Positions 22,251-33,903 of a stretch of 60,000 nucleotides of DNA are shown here, piece after piece. This DNA comes from Takakia lepidozioides. Taxonomy: Eukaryota > Streptophyta > Takakiopsida > Takakiales > Takakiaceae. A program made the position numbers and the translations under genes. The notes beneath the pieces were generated by a model. The model did not search any database. It saw nothing but the letters and a program-made list of their open reading frames with translations, and was not told the DNA's origin. Within the stretch, counting starts at the first letter, position 1; each line of letters begins with the position of its first letter. The DNA is taken from contig CM060733.1 in assembly GCA_030704615.1 (NCBI GenBank), positions 62,560,001-62,620,000 of the forward strand, given 5' to 3'.

Positions 22251-23390
22251 CTAGTATGCTTCTTTTTTTCTAGACAAATAATGTTGTGGAGCATTTATCC
22301 ATACCAGTGTGGCCTATGCCGATGAACTCATAATGTTATGTCATTTACATATTGCAGACTAACCCAGTTTGTTATTTTTCATGAATTTTCAATGACAAAA
22401 AATACTTGAAATTCAATATCTCAGATTCAAAAAATTATGAAACAGTTTTCGTAGATTTTTTGAATGTAAGATAAAAATGGTGATTTGTCCCGAATGATTT
22501 AGATTGATATCAAAATATCTTATAAAAATAAATTATGGTGCTTTATCATATAGAAAATATAATACATCTAAAATATGGCAGATAGTTTATGGCTAATGGT
22601 AAATTGCTTGTGGCTGACGGCAAGAACTTGAAAGATCAATCAAATTAATCAAGAAGCAATTTGGATCAACGGTAAAAAGAAACTTTCAACCTAAGGGCTA
22701 CATTATTAGCAATGAACTTGTGTAGAATAATTGATCAAAACTCCCTCATAAGATAAGCATATATGCTATAATTTATGTTACAGTATTTCATATGTGTGAT
22801 TCAAAAACAAAGAGACATGCGTATTATCTGTCATCGCTATTAGTACTACCACAGCAATGGGTTCAACCTCCACTACCAACGGACTACGTGGAAGAGAGTC
22901 ATAAAAGCCAAGGGCAACCATAGGTTATGACTGAAATAGTGTTGAAAGACAGACAGTCAGAGAGACAAAACATAAATGTGAGGAATGCTTTCGCAAGGAG
23001 ACATACCTTCAGAGCCTCGTCCTCTTGAAAACTCGTTGCTATGAGGTCAAGAGGCATCATGACAAACACAAGTACTCGGGCCAACAACGTCCTGCTTTAT
23101 GCAAAGAACTAGGGCAATGATATTTACGTGACTGGCAGTGCATGGGGTCAACATAGTGTTTTCTAGCATGATGTCCGAGCCTACTAAATGAGCATTCACT
23201 TAATTGGGTTGTTATTAGCTGTATGTGCGCACTAGCCCAATTGCAGTCAGGGAACAGGCAATGCCTTCTCTCTCTCACTCACTCACTCTCTCTCTTAATG
23301 CAGAATTGCAGGATGTCTAGGAGCATTCAAAAGCAACCTAGACAACAACAATTCATATTCATATGAAAGGCTTAAAGTTGGGCACCTTTA
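22251..23390. other. AT-rich intergenic DNA, nothing recognised
   Basis: Strongly AT-rich between about 22260 and 22830. No conserved frame, RNA gene or repeat pair was seen. Confidence 0.4.
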
Positions 23391-23394
23391 CCCT

Positions 23395-23470
23395 CTATTT
23401 GTGACATGGTGAGGGCCTTAAGGATGATCTGAAGAGCCTACCAACCCTTGGCACTGGACTGAACTGTGGA
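23395..23470 (+). repeat. Short LINE C-terminal fragment
   Basis: The words GTGACATGGTGAGGGCC, GATGATCTGAAGAG and CCTTGGCACTGGACTGAA match in order the LINE segment at 8990-9055 (GTGACATGGAGGAGGCC, GATGACCTCAAGGG, CTCGGCACTAGACTGAAA). It is a roughly 75-bp piece of the same family as the elements at 1-9.4 kb. A short run of GACAATGGATGTCAATG units follows at 23514-23560. Confidence 0.65.
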
Positions 23471-23884
23471 TGCGACGGTAAGGGTGTACCAATGGATGAC
23501 AATTTTTGTTAATGGACAATGGATGTCAATGGGACAATGGATGTCAATGTGACAATGACAATCTTTGTCATCCAACAAAAACATTGGTCGCGTGAAAAGT
23601 TGGTCCTGCGACAAGCGGGAGAAACCAATTGCGTAGTCTTTGCCTGAGGGCAAGGCCAAAAACAGTGGCAGGGCCTCTGTGTATCTCACGCCTTGTTCCC
23701 AAGGCAGGAAGGACTATGCAAAGGGTTTTTGTCACGGAGGCAGTCAACGTTTGACAGATAATAGATGAACTATTTGGATGAACGTTTCAGTTCTCATATG
23801 CTAGTTCAAATCGTCAGATAGCAGTTGTTTTAGAGGTTTATTTTCTCATTTCCCACACTTCGTCTCGAAATTTGACTAAGTCCA

Positions 23885-24060
23885 AATGTGGCTAAGTATG
23901 AAATGGACTAGAGTTGCAGACCGGGGTTACAAAGGTTACATAGATAGGAATACTAATACCCGGGTTACACTACAAGTGCCTCCCATCAAAAATCGAACCC
24001 AAAACCTCACAGCCTGCAGTGCTGTCACCTTACCATCACACTACCTACCACAGCATGAAA
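23885..24060 (-). mobile_element. tRNA-derived SINE, minus strand
   Basis: On the minus strand the sequence opens with GTGGTAGGTAGTGTGATGG and GGTAAGGTGACAGC (about 24055-24022), an A-box region. A B-box-like GGGTTCGATTTTTGATGG lies at about 24000-23983, followed by a body with GTAACCTTTGTAAC. The order and spacing fit a plant SINE head. The 3' boundary is uncertain. Confidence 0.55.
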
Positions 24061-24302
24061 TCTGTTAGGATTCTTAAGTACTAGTGCTTCGCATTGCTCC
24101 GCACTACTAGCGACGATTTCTGAGAACAATGTCCAGATATATGGGGTATATTCAAGTTTTATGAAAAGACAAACATTTATTTTATTCCATATTCATTTGA
24201 CCGGTGTAATGACTGTGGGGCTTGTTTTGATACAATGGCAAGCAGACTTGGATCATGAATGTTGTTTATATGATATCTTTTTTATTTTCAATTGGTTTAG
24301 AC

Positions 24303-24788
24303 CAGTGTTGGACTGGTATCAAGTTGTTTACATACCAGACTGGTCCTGGTACCAGGCGTATCACAAAACTTTCATACTATATAATGGTGGATGTATTTTT
24401 TTTCCAGATACTGGTATGAATATGAGTATCATGAGCACAATACCGGCCGGTATGAGATATCAACTCTGGTGTCATTCCAAAGCCGTCTTGAGTTACAAAT
24501 TTATCAAATGGCAAGTATCAAGTGAAAACAAATAGAATATACATAAAAGAAGTAAATATACTCAAGTACAAATATATAGGCATATGTACACATAAATTAA
24601 TTCAGTATACATACCAGAGTAAATGAGGAAGACGGTGGGGGAGTACTGGTATTGTGGTTGGTATGAAAGAACTGATACCAGCCTGGTCTGGTATATGACC
24701 AAGTATTCTCCCAAATGATACCAGACTGGTCTGGTATCTAATACCAGTGTATATACCAGTCCTTCACCTATATACCAGTCCAACACTG
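24303..24788. mobile_element. Non-autonomous hAT-type DNA transposon
   Basis: Perfect 17-bp terminal inverted repeats, CAGTGTTGGACTGGTAT (24303-24319) and its complement (24772-24788), enclose 486 bp. They are flanked by an exact 8-bp duplication GTTTAGAC at 24295-24302 and 24789-24796. TIRs starting CAGTG with 8-bp target duplications are hallmarks of the hAT superfamily. The interior has many ACCAG/CTGGT words, including ATACCAGACTGGTCTGGTAT near 24719-24738, which could be subterminal transposase-binding repeats. It holds no transposase frame, so it would depend on a partner element. Confidence 0.9.
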
Positions 24789-24796
24789 GTTTAGAC

Positions 24797-25877
24797 TTCA
24801 GATTGTTTGGATTTTGACTTAATTTCATGGTTTCTTGAAAAATGAGCTAGAGCAGCTAGAGTCGAGCAAATGAGATAAAAACAAAGACATCAGGACAAAA
24901 TGACAAGGAAAAGAAACAACAAATCTTGGTCGATAATACACTACATCCCCGAGAATTTTCTGTATTTCAGAATGGGCACCTTGCTGGGCTAGCTGCACTT
25001 ATGTGGCAAGGGGGCCCCAGTAACCATCACAGAGTTCTCAATGAGTTTACTAGGCTCTCACAGTGGTATATATTATATATATTGACTAGGACTGTGTCAA
25101 CCAGTCAGTCGCGCACTCTGGTTGCACAATATAAGCTTTGGGTTTAAGTTTAATGACAAAGCACTTTGTACACTAAAAATATTTTTGTATGTGACATTCT
25201 GGTCATATCTTGGGTGCACAAAAACTGTTATTTTTTCCTCTCCCTATTAAGGGGCCTGATTTGTTAGTTGTCACTCTCAGGTGTTTCCATTTATTATAGC
25301 AACTGAGCTACTGACTGTTGGTTCTAAAAATTGTCATCAAGCTCTATTGTAGGTTGGTCGAATTGTAGCGATGAAGGTAATAAGCCCTAAACCAAGCAAC
25401 CACCAATGTGAAGTACCTACCTTTTGATAGACGCAGCAATCAGCGAGTTACCCATGTTCACCACAAATTGCTCAGGTAAATTTGTAGCTTTGCTACTAAC
25501 AATCTAGACTTTTTTCCAGCCATGCAAGGATCAGGATTACCTCTTACTTCAAGTAATCTCTAATGTAGGGTGAGTCCATTATGCAAGAGTTGAGTCTGCA
25601 ACATATCTTGAAATTCCCTAAATAGGTTCGAGACCTTTTTTTCTAGCATAATTACAGATCATGTGAGGGGTCCACCACCTCAGTTCTCCGAGGCCTTGTT
25701 CATTGATATCTCTGCCATGACATGTGGCGCAACAACTGTGGACTCGGCAAGCATAATGATGCTTTTGCCCTCATAGACCTGAATTACATGCACCTATTTA
25801 ACCTGCCATGAAATGTGGCACAACTGTATGCAAGAGCAGATTTATCTGCCCTCAACACATGCAGGTTAAAGTGTGCT
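24797..25877. other. Intergenic DNA, nothing recognised
   Basis: No conserved frame or repeat identified. Confidence 0.35.
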
Positions 25878-26624
25878 CTATTCTAGTTGTGTAACAATGC
25901 ATTTCCTCCGAGCAGTTGTATAAGGAACTGTCCCAGGTGCACTGTGGGCTCTCTTCCGATTTTCACGTTTTTGCTCAGCACTATTTGACGCATGGCGCAA
26001 CTTGCCTGCCTTATATATAGCTTTTGGTAAATGGCGATGCCTGCATGATAACCCCTTCCAATACATCAGAACTTAATCGAGGCAACTTTGGCCACACAAT
26101 GATGCCTTGACGGGTATGATACATGCAATGTTTGTAGGAAATTTCAATGAGAACACACATAACCTGTGGCATGTGGTACCGACGAAATGGGCTATAACAA
26201 AAGCAATGAGAGCGGCCAAATTGAACATCCATCAAAGAGCTCTGACCATTTACCAAAAGGCTGTAAACCCATCGATCAATTTGACTGATTTCAGGTAGAT
26301 GCTTGTAGCGCTCCTTCACTGCAGTCAGATATGCATGCCTTTGTTTCTCTCTTGGCAGTAGCTGTAAACCTACACACACACCCAAAAAATAACAACTCCA
26401 ATCTCAACATGCCTATACATCCCAATGGCAACATTTTATGGCAAAAGACCTGTGTGTGGCAGACAATGTAATTATGCGTGCAGTTTCAAATCGCTGTCGA
26501 AGGCCAATTCAGTTGTTACCACACCAAGTTGCTCAGATGCCTTTGACTTCCACAGACGAAGGTTGTATCATCACTGCCTGACACCACATATGCGGCATCG
26601 CTATTGAAACTCACACAAAATACC
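25878..26624 (-). pseudogene. SOF1/DCAF13-like C-terminal relic
   Basis: Three exon-like blocks match the end of the SOF1/DCAF13 family, WD40 proteins of the small-subunit processome: 26520-26624 (last WD repeat, with YVVSGSDDT, then RLWKSKASEQLGV), 26273-26361 (LLPREKQRHAYLTAVKERYK and HLPE), and 25878-26040 (HRHLPKAIYKAG, RKRAHSAPGTVP, stop). Intron 26362-26519 is GT-AG and in phase. Two defects are visible. One base is missing after SGSDDT, so WD residues change frame. The second intron would begin with AT instead of GT after 26273, a G-to-A loss of the donor. Upstream WD40 exons were not found, so the copy is 5'-truncated. It is most likely a pseudogene with a functional gene elsewhere. 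Confidence 0.75.
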
Positions 26625-26639
26625 CTAGATCCATCCCAT

Positions 26640-27550
26640 GTACACATCACATCCTCATAGTTACATTACATAGAACAAGTGCAGTTCCAAACAAGTGACA
26701 TCAAAGCCAGCAAATGCTCAAAGAGCATTAGTCACATACTCCCATTACCAAGACAAGGCAGAGCTTAAGGGAACATTGAGACCTCTCAGGAGCACCAGGG
26801 GCTTCCGCCTTCAAAGGATTGATGATGGAGGTTCATCATCACAAAGCTACTACACATAAATATGAAAGCGAACAAAAGTGGTACTCACCAAATATGGAGC
26901 ATGGTCAGTCTTCAGGAGTTGGTTAAGAATATCTGACATCAAATGAGACAATAGAAAGATACCCTGCCACTTTGGGGAAGTCATCTGAGCTAAAGCATAG
27001 ATTGTGTGCTAGAAGCAGCCTTGGGCCAGTTGCAGCCTATGGTGGACCAAAAATGCTCTCACAGCACTGTTTTTTTGGGACCTTGATTAGTTGTAAATTA
27101 TCATACTCCTAAATGGCAATGCCGATAGTAAAAAGGCACTAAGCTATGAAGGCTCAACTACATATATTTCCCCTATTCCAAGTCTAATAACCAAAAAAAC
27201 AAATGGTTAGAAATTATGGACTTTGGAACAAGTCCATAAGGATTTGTTATAGTCCATATAAAAAACCGTCATAGACTTTTTTTAGAGCATGATTAATAAA
27301 AAATTAGAAAAAGGGACTTACCAAATGTGCTTTGAGGGATAGAATGAAAACATCCACTCAAAAATATTGAGTAATATAAACTTTATGTACTATTTTGAGC
27401 CTTCAAAATAACTATTTTCGTAAAGTCCTTCACATATAGAATTCTTTGAAATATCAACACTACCTCATTAAATACATAGACCAAGGGTAAACCCCCGGGG
27501 TGGATCAAGGTCAAATTTGAAAAAAACTATCGTGATCTGAAACTATCGCG
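26640..27550. other. Intergenic DNA, nothing recognised
   Basis: No WD40 exons or other conserved frames were seen upstream of the SOF1 relic. The stretch 27060-27480 is AT-rich. Confidence 0.35.
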
Positions 27551-27906
27551 ATTTGAAAATAAAGTATTTAATGAACTTAGGGTCGACAAGGAGATGGGAG
27601 CTCCGCGTTTCGCGGTGAGAGCGAGGCCCAACGGTCGCTTCGTCTCTCTCGTATGGACTCTCTCAACTGATCGTCGGCTGGAGCAGGGTCTCCCCGGGAG
27701 CAAATGGAGTCCAAGCTTAAAACATATGGTTTGTATGATTTTCTAAATCCATTTAAGCCTTTTTCGCTGATCTTTTGTGACAACCTCGACATCCCATCGG
27801 TTCATCCTATACCTGCCCTGTCTCATTCATCATTTCGTGCGTGTTCCGCCGCCTCAGCCCCTTAACTTTGCTTCCCCCCTCTCAGCTGCCGGCTGATATT
27901 TATGAC

Positions 27907-28234
27907 GTTTTGAGCTGTCTCTTTCACTCCACTTGGAGCTAACTCTAAGCGCTATTCTCCCCCGGGCTTTTGCTACGCGGTAGTTACTGGTCTTGGGTTC
28001 ATACAGGCTCCAGATCCACTCGGCTTCCCTGTTAATTTCCGCAGTAAAAATATCAGAGAGTCTGCATTGCGTTTTGAGCTGTCTCTTTCACTCCACTTGG
28101 AGCTAATTCTAAGCGATACTCTCCCCCAGGCTCTCGCTACGAGGTAGTTAGTGGCCTTGTGTTCATCCTAGCTCCAGTTCCTCTCGGCTTCCCTGTTAAT
28201 TTCCGCAGTAGAACCATCAGAGAGTCTGTATTGC
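27907..28234 (+). repeat. Two 164-bp direct repeats upstream of an L1-type ORF1
   Basis: Adjacent copies at 27907-28070 and 28071-28234 both open with GTTTTGAGCTGTCTCTTTC and close with CAGAGAGTCTG followed by CATTGC or TATTGC. They lie 180 bases before the ORF1 start at 28417. Tandem repeats in this position recall the promoter monomers of some LINE 5' UTRs; that role is inferred. Confidence 0.75.
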
Positions 28235-28416
28235 CTGCTTAATTCTCCTTATAGAGTCAGACTGCTTCTCCAATTTCTAGTCTAGCTCTCGGTGCTCAGT
28301 CTGGCTACCTCAATTCCCTTCCTGTTTTCTCCTCTATAGATGTTTGCAGTTCATTCGTTACTTCCTCTCTTAGAGTCCTCGATCCTTCCCCGGCACCTCT
28401 CTTTGTGCTGCATGCC

Positions 28417-29470
28417 ATGGCGCCGAATACCATGTTCCATCGCTCCAAGTCCTCAGATTGGCCCCGTCGCCAGTCGGGTCACTCAAGCAGACACCCGCCT
28501 AATAGGTCCCAGCCCAGCTCAAGCCGGGGCTTCTACTAGGCCCACCAGGAAAGATCGGCCAGCTCAAGGCAAATTTATAGGCCTAAGCAAATCCCGCCAT
28601 CTTCGACGGATCTACCCCCGAAAGTCCACATCAGTGAGGCAAGGCCCCCGCACATCCAAGAGCAGTGCCTCTCCCCTCCAGTGCCAGAAGATGAGGAGTT
28701 TTTCATTGACCCCCTGGAGGAGCAGCGAGCAATGAGCAATGTCTTTCCCCTTATCAAGATGGATATGCAAGATCTGCACATCAGAATCCCAGGTAAGGAG
28801 AACTTTGGTGTTTTGCTGCACTTTCCAAGCAGAAAAGGTCAAGAGATCCTACGTGAGGGACTGGGCGATCCGCTACCTTGGGGGCCCGGGAGAGCTCAAC
28901 CATCACTTCTACATTGCCAAAGGACGTGGGTTCTTTTCAGTGATGTTTGAATCGGCGGCTGCGGCAACTAAGGCTCAGCAATTCAACCCGCATCAGAAGG
29001 GCTTTAACGTAAATATCTTCCCTTGGTCGTCTAAGCTGGGCAACAAAAACGGCAAGTTGTGGGGACCTAGAGTTGTTTCTATACCATTTATCCCAAATCA
29101 GTACCTGGCAAATCTACCAGACATTGCCAACCATTTTGGAGAGTACTTGGGCTGTCTGGGGGTATTTGATCCCCTCATGAACACAGACGTCCTTAGGAAA
29201 ATGCCATCATGGAAATCGGCCACCATCGCAACAAAAATGAATGAAGATGGTTGTCCTAAAATGGTGTTGATGATGCCTTATGAAGCAGTGCTGCCTGACG
29301 ATGTGAGACTGCCAATCGACACTGAAGGGAACTACTTCACAATTTGGCTGATTGAAGATGCATCTTACTCAGCATGCTTTGGCTGTGGGAAACATGGACA
29401 CATCAAGGTAAATTGCCCTTTCAGTAAGAGGAAAAGGTCTCCAATTGTAGGGCCTGCGGCTAACCCACAC
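28417..29470 (+). pseudogene. L1-type LINE ORF1, zinc-knuckle protein
   Basis: An ATG at 28417 opens a Ser/Arg/Pro-rich N-terminus. After one in-frame TAG (about 28537-28539, where CAG would read through) the frame continues with PEDEEFFIDPLEEQR and ENFGVLLHF. Near 28810 the frame shifts to one holding HHFYIAKGRGFFSVMFES, then a DUF4283-like region, and a CCHC knuckle CFGCGKHGHIKVNC (about 29377-29418). This layout is that of plant L1 ORF1 (DUF4283 plus zinc knuckle). No matching RT follows; gypsy sequence starts within about 250 bases, so the element is truncated or interrupted. Confidence 0.75.
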
Positions 29471-29649
29471 GCCTCTTGCCATGATGACACGACAACAACG
29501 AGATACGCTAGGGAAAGGCCCTGGGTATGTGGAGTCAGCCACGTCCGCATCTGAACAAGAGGATCTGAACTTCACTGTAATGAAGTCAGACGCACGGAAG
29601 GTGGCGGAAACGGTACTTCGGGAGAAGGAGGACATCCATCCCAAGGAGA

Positions 29650-30770
29650 AGGAGATAGCGTTCACAGAGACCGAACCTCCAATAGTACGCCCGACCATTG
29701 CCTGGCCACCAACATCAAGAGTAAAAAACCCGGCGAATCGGCCAGCGACACCAGAAAAGCTTCCCATGATGAGGATGCACTCTACCATGTGCTTCACCGA
29801 TGAGTTGGAGCTATACAATTTAATGGAGGATTTACGCCACATTCAAGAAAACATTACGTTTTCCCAGCTCATAGCTATGGCGCCTACGGTCCGCCACGCT
29901 CTCAAGGCATCTTTGGTCAGGAAACGGGTGGGTACTTCCGTTCAAGCCCACCACGTCAATGCTCATGTCGACCCTGAACCAGTGGAGATAGAGGTAGAAA
30001 TTGCAGATTGTTTTATCCAACAATGCTTGGTGGATGATGGGAGCTCAGTCAACATCATGCCATTCTCCACCCTATCCAAACTAGGGTTGAACATGACAGG
30101 GGAATCCCCTCTGACTATCAGACTAGCTGAGCAATGAAAGATTAGGCCAGTGGGTCACATAGCGAACGTCAAGATGAAGACAGGAGGCTACACGTACGCG
30201 GTAGACTTCCAAATCATAGACTTCCCATCGATGAATATTTGTATGCACTCCTGTTAGGGAGGCCATGGTTGGTGCAGTCCAGAGCCCGAACGGACTGGGG
30301 GGCAGGCACCATCACTTATGGGGTAAGACCTTATACTACTACCGTTGCATTTCTTTCTGGAGCCCCTCATGAAGGGATAGATGAGGATGAGCTCAGCATG
30401 TTGGTTCCGAGGAGGAATCCGCAGATTTGAGAAGGAGAAATCCTCCCCACCTCACACGCCCACCGAGTGTTGGCAACATCTACCGCGCTTCACATGGAGG
30501 TTAAGCGAAGGAAGGTAGGACTAGAGGACGCGGTCAAATCTCTAGGTCCAGGATTGTATGAATGTGAGTCGGATGCAGACTGCATCGCCTGGTTGTTCGG
30601 AGAAAACCAAGGCTGGGAAGTGATGGTACACTCGATATCAACCGAGGCACTTCCAGAGTTCGAGTTGTTGACCGAGCTCTTTTACATATCGGCCGAACAG
30701 GGCGGTCTACAGGAACAAGAGAGTCCTCAGGAGGGTTTGCAGCAAGGTTCGAATGAATTTTGATTTGAGC
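29650..30770 (+). pseudogene. Ty3/gypsy protease region, broken
   Basis: From about 29760 the frame reads CFTDELELYNLMEDLRHIQ and FSQLIAMAPTVRHALKAS, and then an aspartic protease core VDDGSSVNIMPFSTLSKLGL (about 30028-30087). A TGA at 30135-30137 interrupts it. The next piece contains LLLGRPWLVQSRARTDWG (about 30245-30298), typical of the Tat/Athila-like gypsy protease C-terminus. A last open piece lies at 30467-30763. No RT was found after it. The ORF 29481-30137 runs across the junction with the preceding LINE ORF1 tail. Confidence 0.7.
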
Positions 30771-31114
30771 TTGGATCAACCTTTATGTCGGAACCAGCAA
30801 CGCAATTGGTCGACATGTTGATGGAATGAGAGCTTTCTAGGATGACAAGTGAGGGAGCCCAATGGAGCTATGAACAAGTGCCAATGGCCCAGCTGCCATT
30901 ACCCCAAGAGTTTCGAGACATGGGGTAGATGCTCATTACAATTGGAGACACTACGGGGAGTGGAGTTCCCCAACTTGGTGAACGGCATCTGCTGCAAGCA
31001 CTACTACATGTGAGTTTCCATTAACCAATGAATTATTCCCCCATTAAGGGAGAGATCTTTAGGATTTCGTCCCGGTTTGTCGGAAGGAAATGTTGGTATT
31101 TCCTATCCACTAAC
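30771..31114 (+). other. Probable post-protease gypsy sequence
   Basis: Short stop-separated pieces; nothing recognised with confidence. The text near 31090 (TGTTGGTATTTCC) resembles a plant LTR start, but no paired copy was found. Confidence 0.3.
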
Positions 31115-31395
31115 TCATTGGAATTGGAGCTCCATAACGAGGTGGAGTGCGGGGCAACTAAGTTGCAATAATCCAATTAAACTTCTCCATTGGGAAGAAA
31201 TCAATAGGGCTCTTACCCAATGAGGTCATTGAACACCCTTTCTTGGAGTTCCAGGAGTAGACCTTGGGATGCGGGACAACGTAGTTGCATTAAAGAGGTG
31301 ATTTGTTCTCCAGTGTGATTTCTGGGTAGTTATTGGAATCCACAAGGGCAGACCTTGGGATGTGGGGCATATAGAGTGCAGTAATCTAACCCAAG
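31115..31395 (+). repeat. Three degenerate direct repeats, about 90-120 bp
   Basis: Three related blocks carry TGCGGGGCAACTAAGTTGC (near 31148), GGGATGCGGGACAACGTAGT (near 31266) and GGGATGTGGGGCATATAGAG (near 31357), each preceded by a TTGGA..TCC stretch. They are noncoding and strongly diverged. Confidence 0.5.
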
Positions 31396-33860
31396 TTGTA
31401 GAATTAGAATCTTTTTATATGGCATAAGCTATGAAAGCTATGACCATCCAATTGCCAAGGTAGAAGATTTCATACATCTTTGTTACTAATCACGTGTTAT
31501 GAGTTTCTTTTCTTCTTCACCAAGTGAAGTGCCACAGGTGCAGGAATGGGAACAATGGGATGGCTAATATATGCACTCTTGTTCAATGCATACTGTCAAT
31601 CATTACTTGTCTTTTTATCACAGAATATATCTGTGTCTGCTAAAAGCATATCTCGAGGAAAATTGAATGTTTGCTGCATCAAGCATTCTGCAGTTTACCG
31701 ATGCTCCCTGCATGGAGCATTGCGACTTTCCGCACGGGGATTCTAACCCTTTTTGAGATGGCAACCGAATGGTGCATCTCCGCCAGGCGTGGACCGGTAG
31801 AGTGGTGCGACCTGTGTTTATGTCTTCCTCTACCCCGCTGCAGTATTCTCCCAGAGAGAGAAAAGTTAGTCAAGCAATGAGGGGGTAAAAGGAGAGATTG
31901 TAGAGCAGTGATTGCTGCTCCCCTCACATGAGTGAAGGATGTCAGGCGCAAGAAGACCCAGAAGGGCCTATGACCTCTTTTCATTAGGTGGATAGAAATG
32001 ATGCATGTTTCCAGAGTATGGTCCTCTGAGGTTCAGAAAGTATCCAATTTTTTTTCAGTCAAGAATTTCACCATGAGCTCTGCGAAATCCATGAGAGGTC
32101 CTTGCGAGCAATGAAGAGTAGTCAAATTGTAGGTCATATTTTGGTGCGTCTTAGCTAAATATTTTGTGCTTAAACATCATGGGTAGGGTCCTCGGGTATC
32201 CAATCTTTTCTGTTGTTGCGGGAGTCAGAAGCTAGAACTCCCAAAAGCGTCTTATTTAGGAGCATTTGACTCTTCCGGATTCGAGTCGAGGTTTGAGAAT
32301 TTCCCAGTGAGCTTGGAAGAAACCATGCGAGGAGGGGCAAGCCACAACCGAGTAGCATAGAACCAAAGTCCTTCCAAGGCTATTTTAGAATATCATCAAC
32401 TTGCACCGCGCATATCTTCGTTCATCATCTAGGGGATTCGAACCCAGTCTGGTGGGGGAGAATGGCGGTTTTGAAGTAATTTTTATCTGGGAACTCCAAC
32501 TCTCTCCGAAGAGGGCGAGTGGGTGGCTTTGAAACATTTGTTGTCTTTTGCTTTTATTTTCCCTCCTCATTCCCGGAAGACTTGAACTCTCTCCGAGGAG
32601 GAAGAGCCAAGGGAACTTATTATTCATCTGTTTCATGTCATTTCATGAGAGTCGTTGACTCCAAGAGATATCAGGGATATCCTAGTAGGGCGATTGTACG
32701 AACCAGAGATTCTGGATTCTTACACTCGGGTCGAGTGTTCCCCATTGGTCGTCATATATGTAGATGCATATAATGGTACAATTTTATTTTCAGATCGTTT
32801 TCTATCTCAGGCAGTTTAGGCATTGTACTGCCAAAACATGGCAGTTTGTTAGTTATTTGGGAATCGTTGGTAAAGCATTTAGGAACTTAGTCAGTGTCTG
32901 CGACGACCATAGAGAAGAGCTCTGGCGTCAAGATGACCGTAGGAAGCTGCATCAACAGCAGATTAGGCTGCCAATTCGGTACTAGTAACGGCAAGGTGAA
33001 CATGTTCGAACAATACGAGGGGACTGTTTGAATACAAGATCGCGATCTCTCTGTTCTCCTGTCTTTCAAGTCCAATAGAGACACACGCGAGGAGGCTTGG
33101 CAATTGGAAGAAACAACCTGTACAACAATGAAATATCGCAACAAAGCAAAGTGCTGCATCGGAGCAAACGGCGGGTTAAGGAGCTTCCCGGCGAAGTTTG
33201 GAACTCCCAACGATGCAAGGCAAGTAGGAGAAGACTCCAGAAATCTGTGACCCAGTGGCAGGGCCAAAGACTCCTTGGGGCATCATCAGTACTTTATTTG
33301 CCAGGAAGCGGCAGACTTCCCGTATGGCGAAACCACGAAAACCGGCAAATGGATTAAGTTTTCATCCCCGATCACCCTGAGAATTTGCGAGCAGCTACAG
33401 GGTGTCTATTTATAATTTGTCACCAAGTGTGGTGATTTATGGAAAGGATTAGAGATGGCATCAAATTATCGAGCCATAGGCACTCACGAAGGCCGATTAA
33501 TTGAATCTCTATCTCATCCAATGGATGAAAAAAGAAAAAATCGCCCTGGAGGCTGGATGGATGAAAACCTAGCGCCAACTAGCCATCCAATGGATGGATG
33601 AAAAAAGAACATTTATCATTTATTCCAAGGTTTTCCATCCAAACTATTAGTTTATTTCATTCTATTGTTTTTAAGAGATAAATCCCTCTAGGAAATACTA
33701 GTCTAAGACTATTCTTCACTAGTTTAAGAGGCCCAAAAATAGTATAAAAGAAGAGTAAGCTCCCCTTGTTTCTTCATCTAGGCTCATTTCTTGTTTTGCC
33801 TCTTGCTTATGTAGTTTAGTTTGCTAGTTTTGAGCTTGAGGGAGCTCGATCCAAGAGGGT
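31396..33860. other. Repeat-like DNA without recognised gene
   Basis: Open frames here show no domain I know. A word CATCCAATGGATG with GAAAAAAGAA recurs at 33517-33540 and 33584-33608. A B-box-like GGGTTCGAATCCCC lies on the minus strand near 32430-32443, but no A-box accompanies it. Confidence 0.4.
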
Positions 33861-33903
33861 GGAGCTTGGAGCCCTCTAGTAGTAGAAAGCATTGTTGAGA
33901 GCA

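Noticed and set aside
32425-32450. tRNA gene or SINE at the B-box-like GGGTTCGAATCCCC
   Set aside because: No A-box or cloverleaf arms at the right distance.
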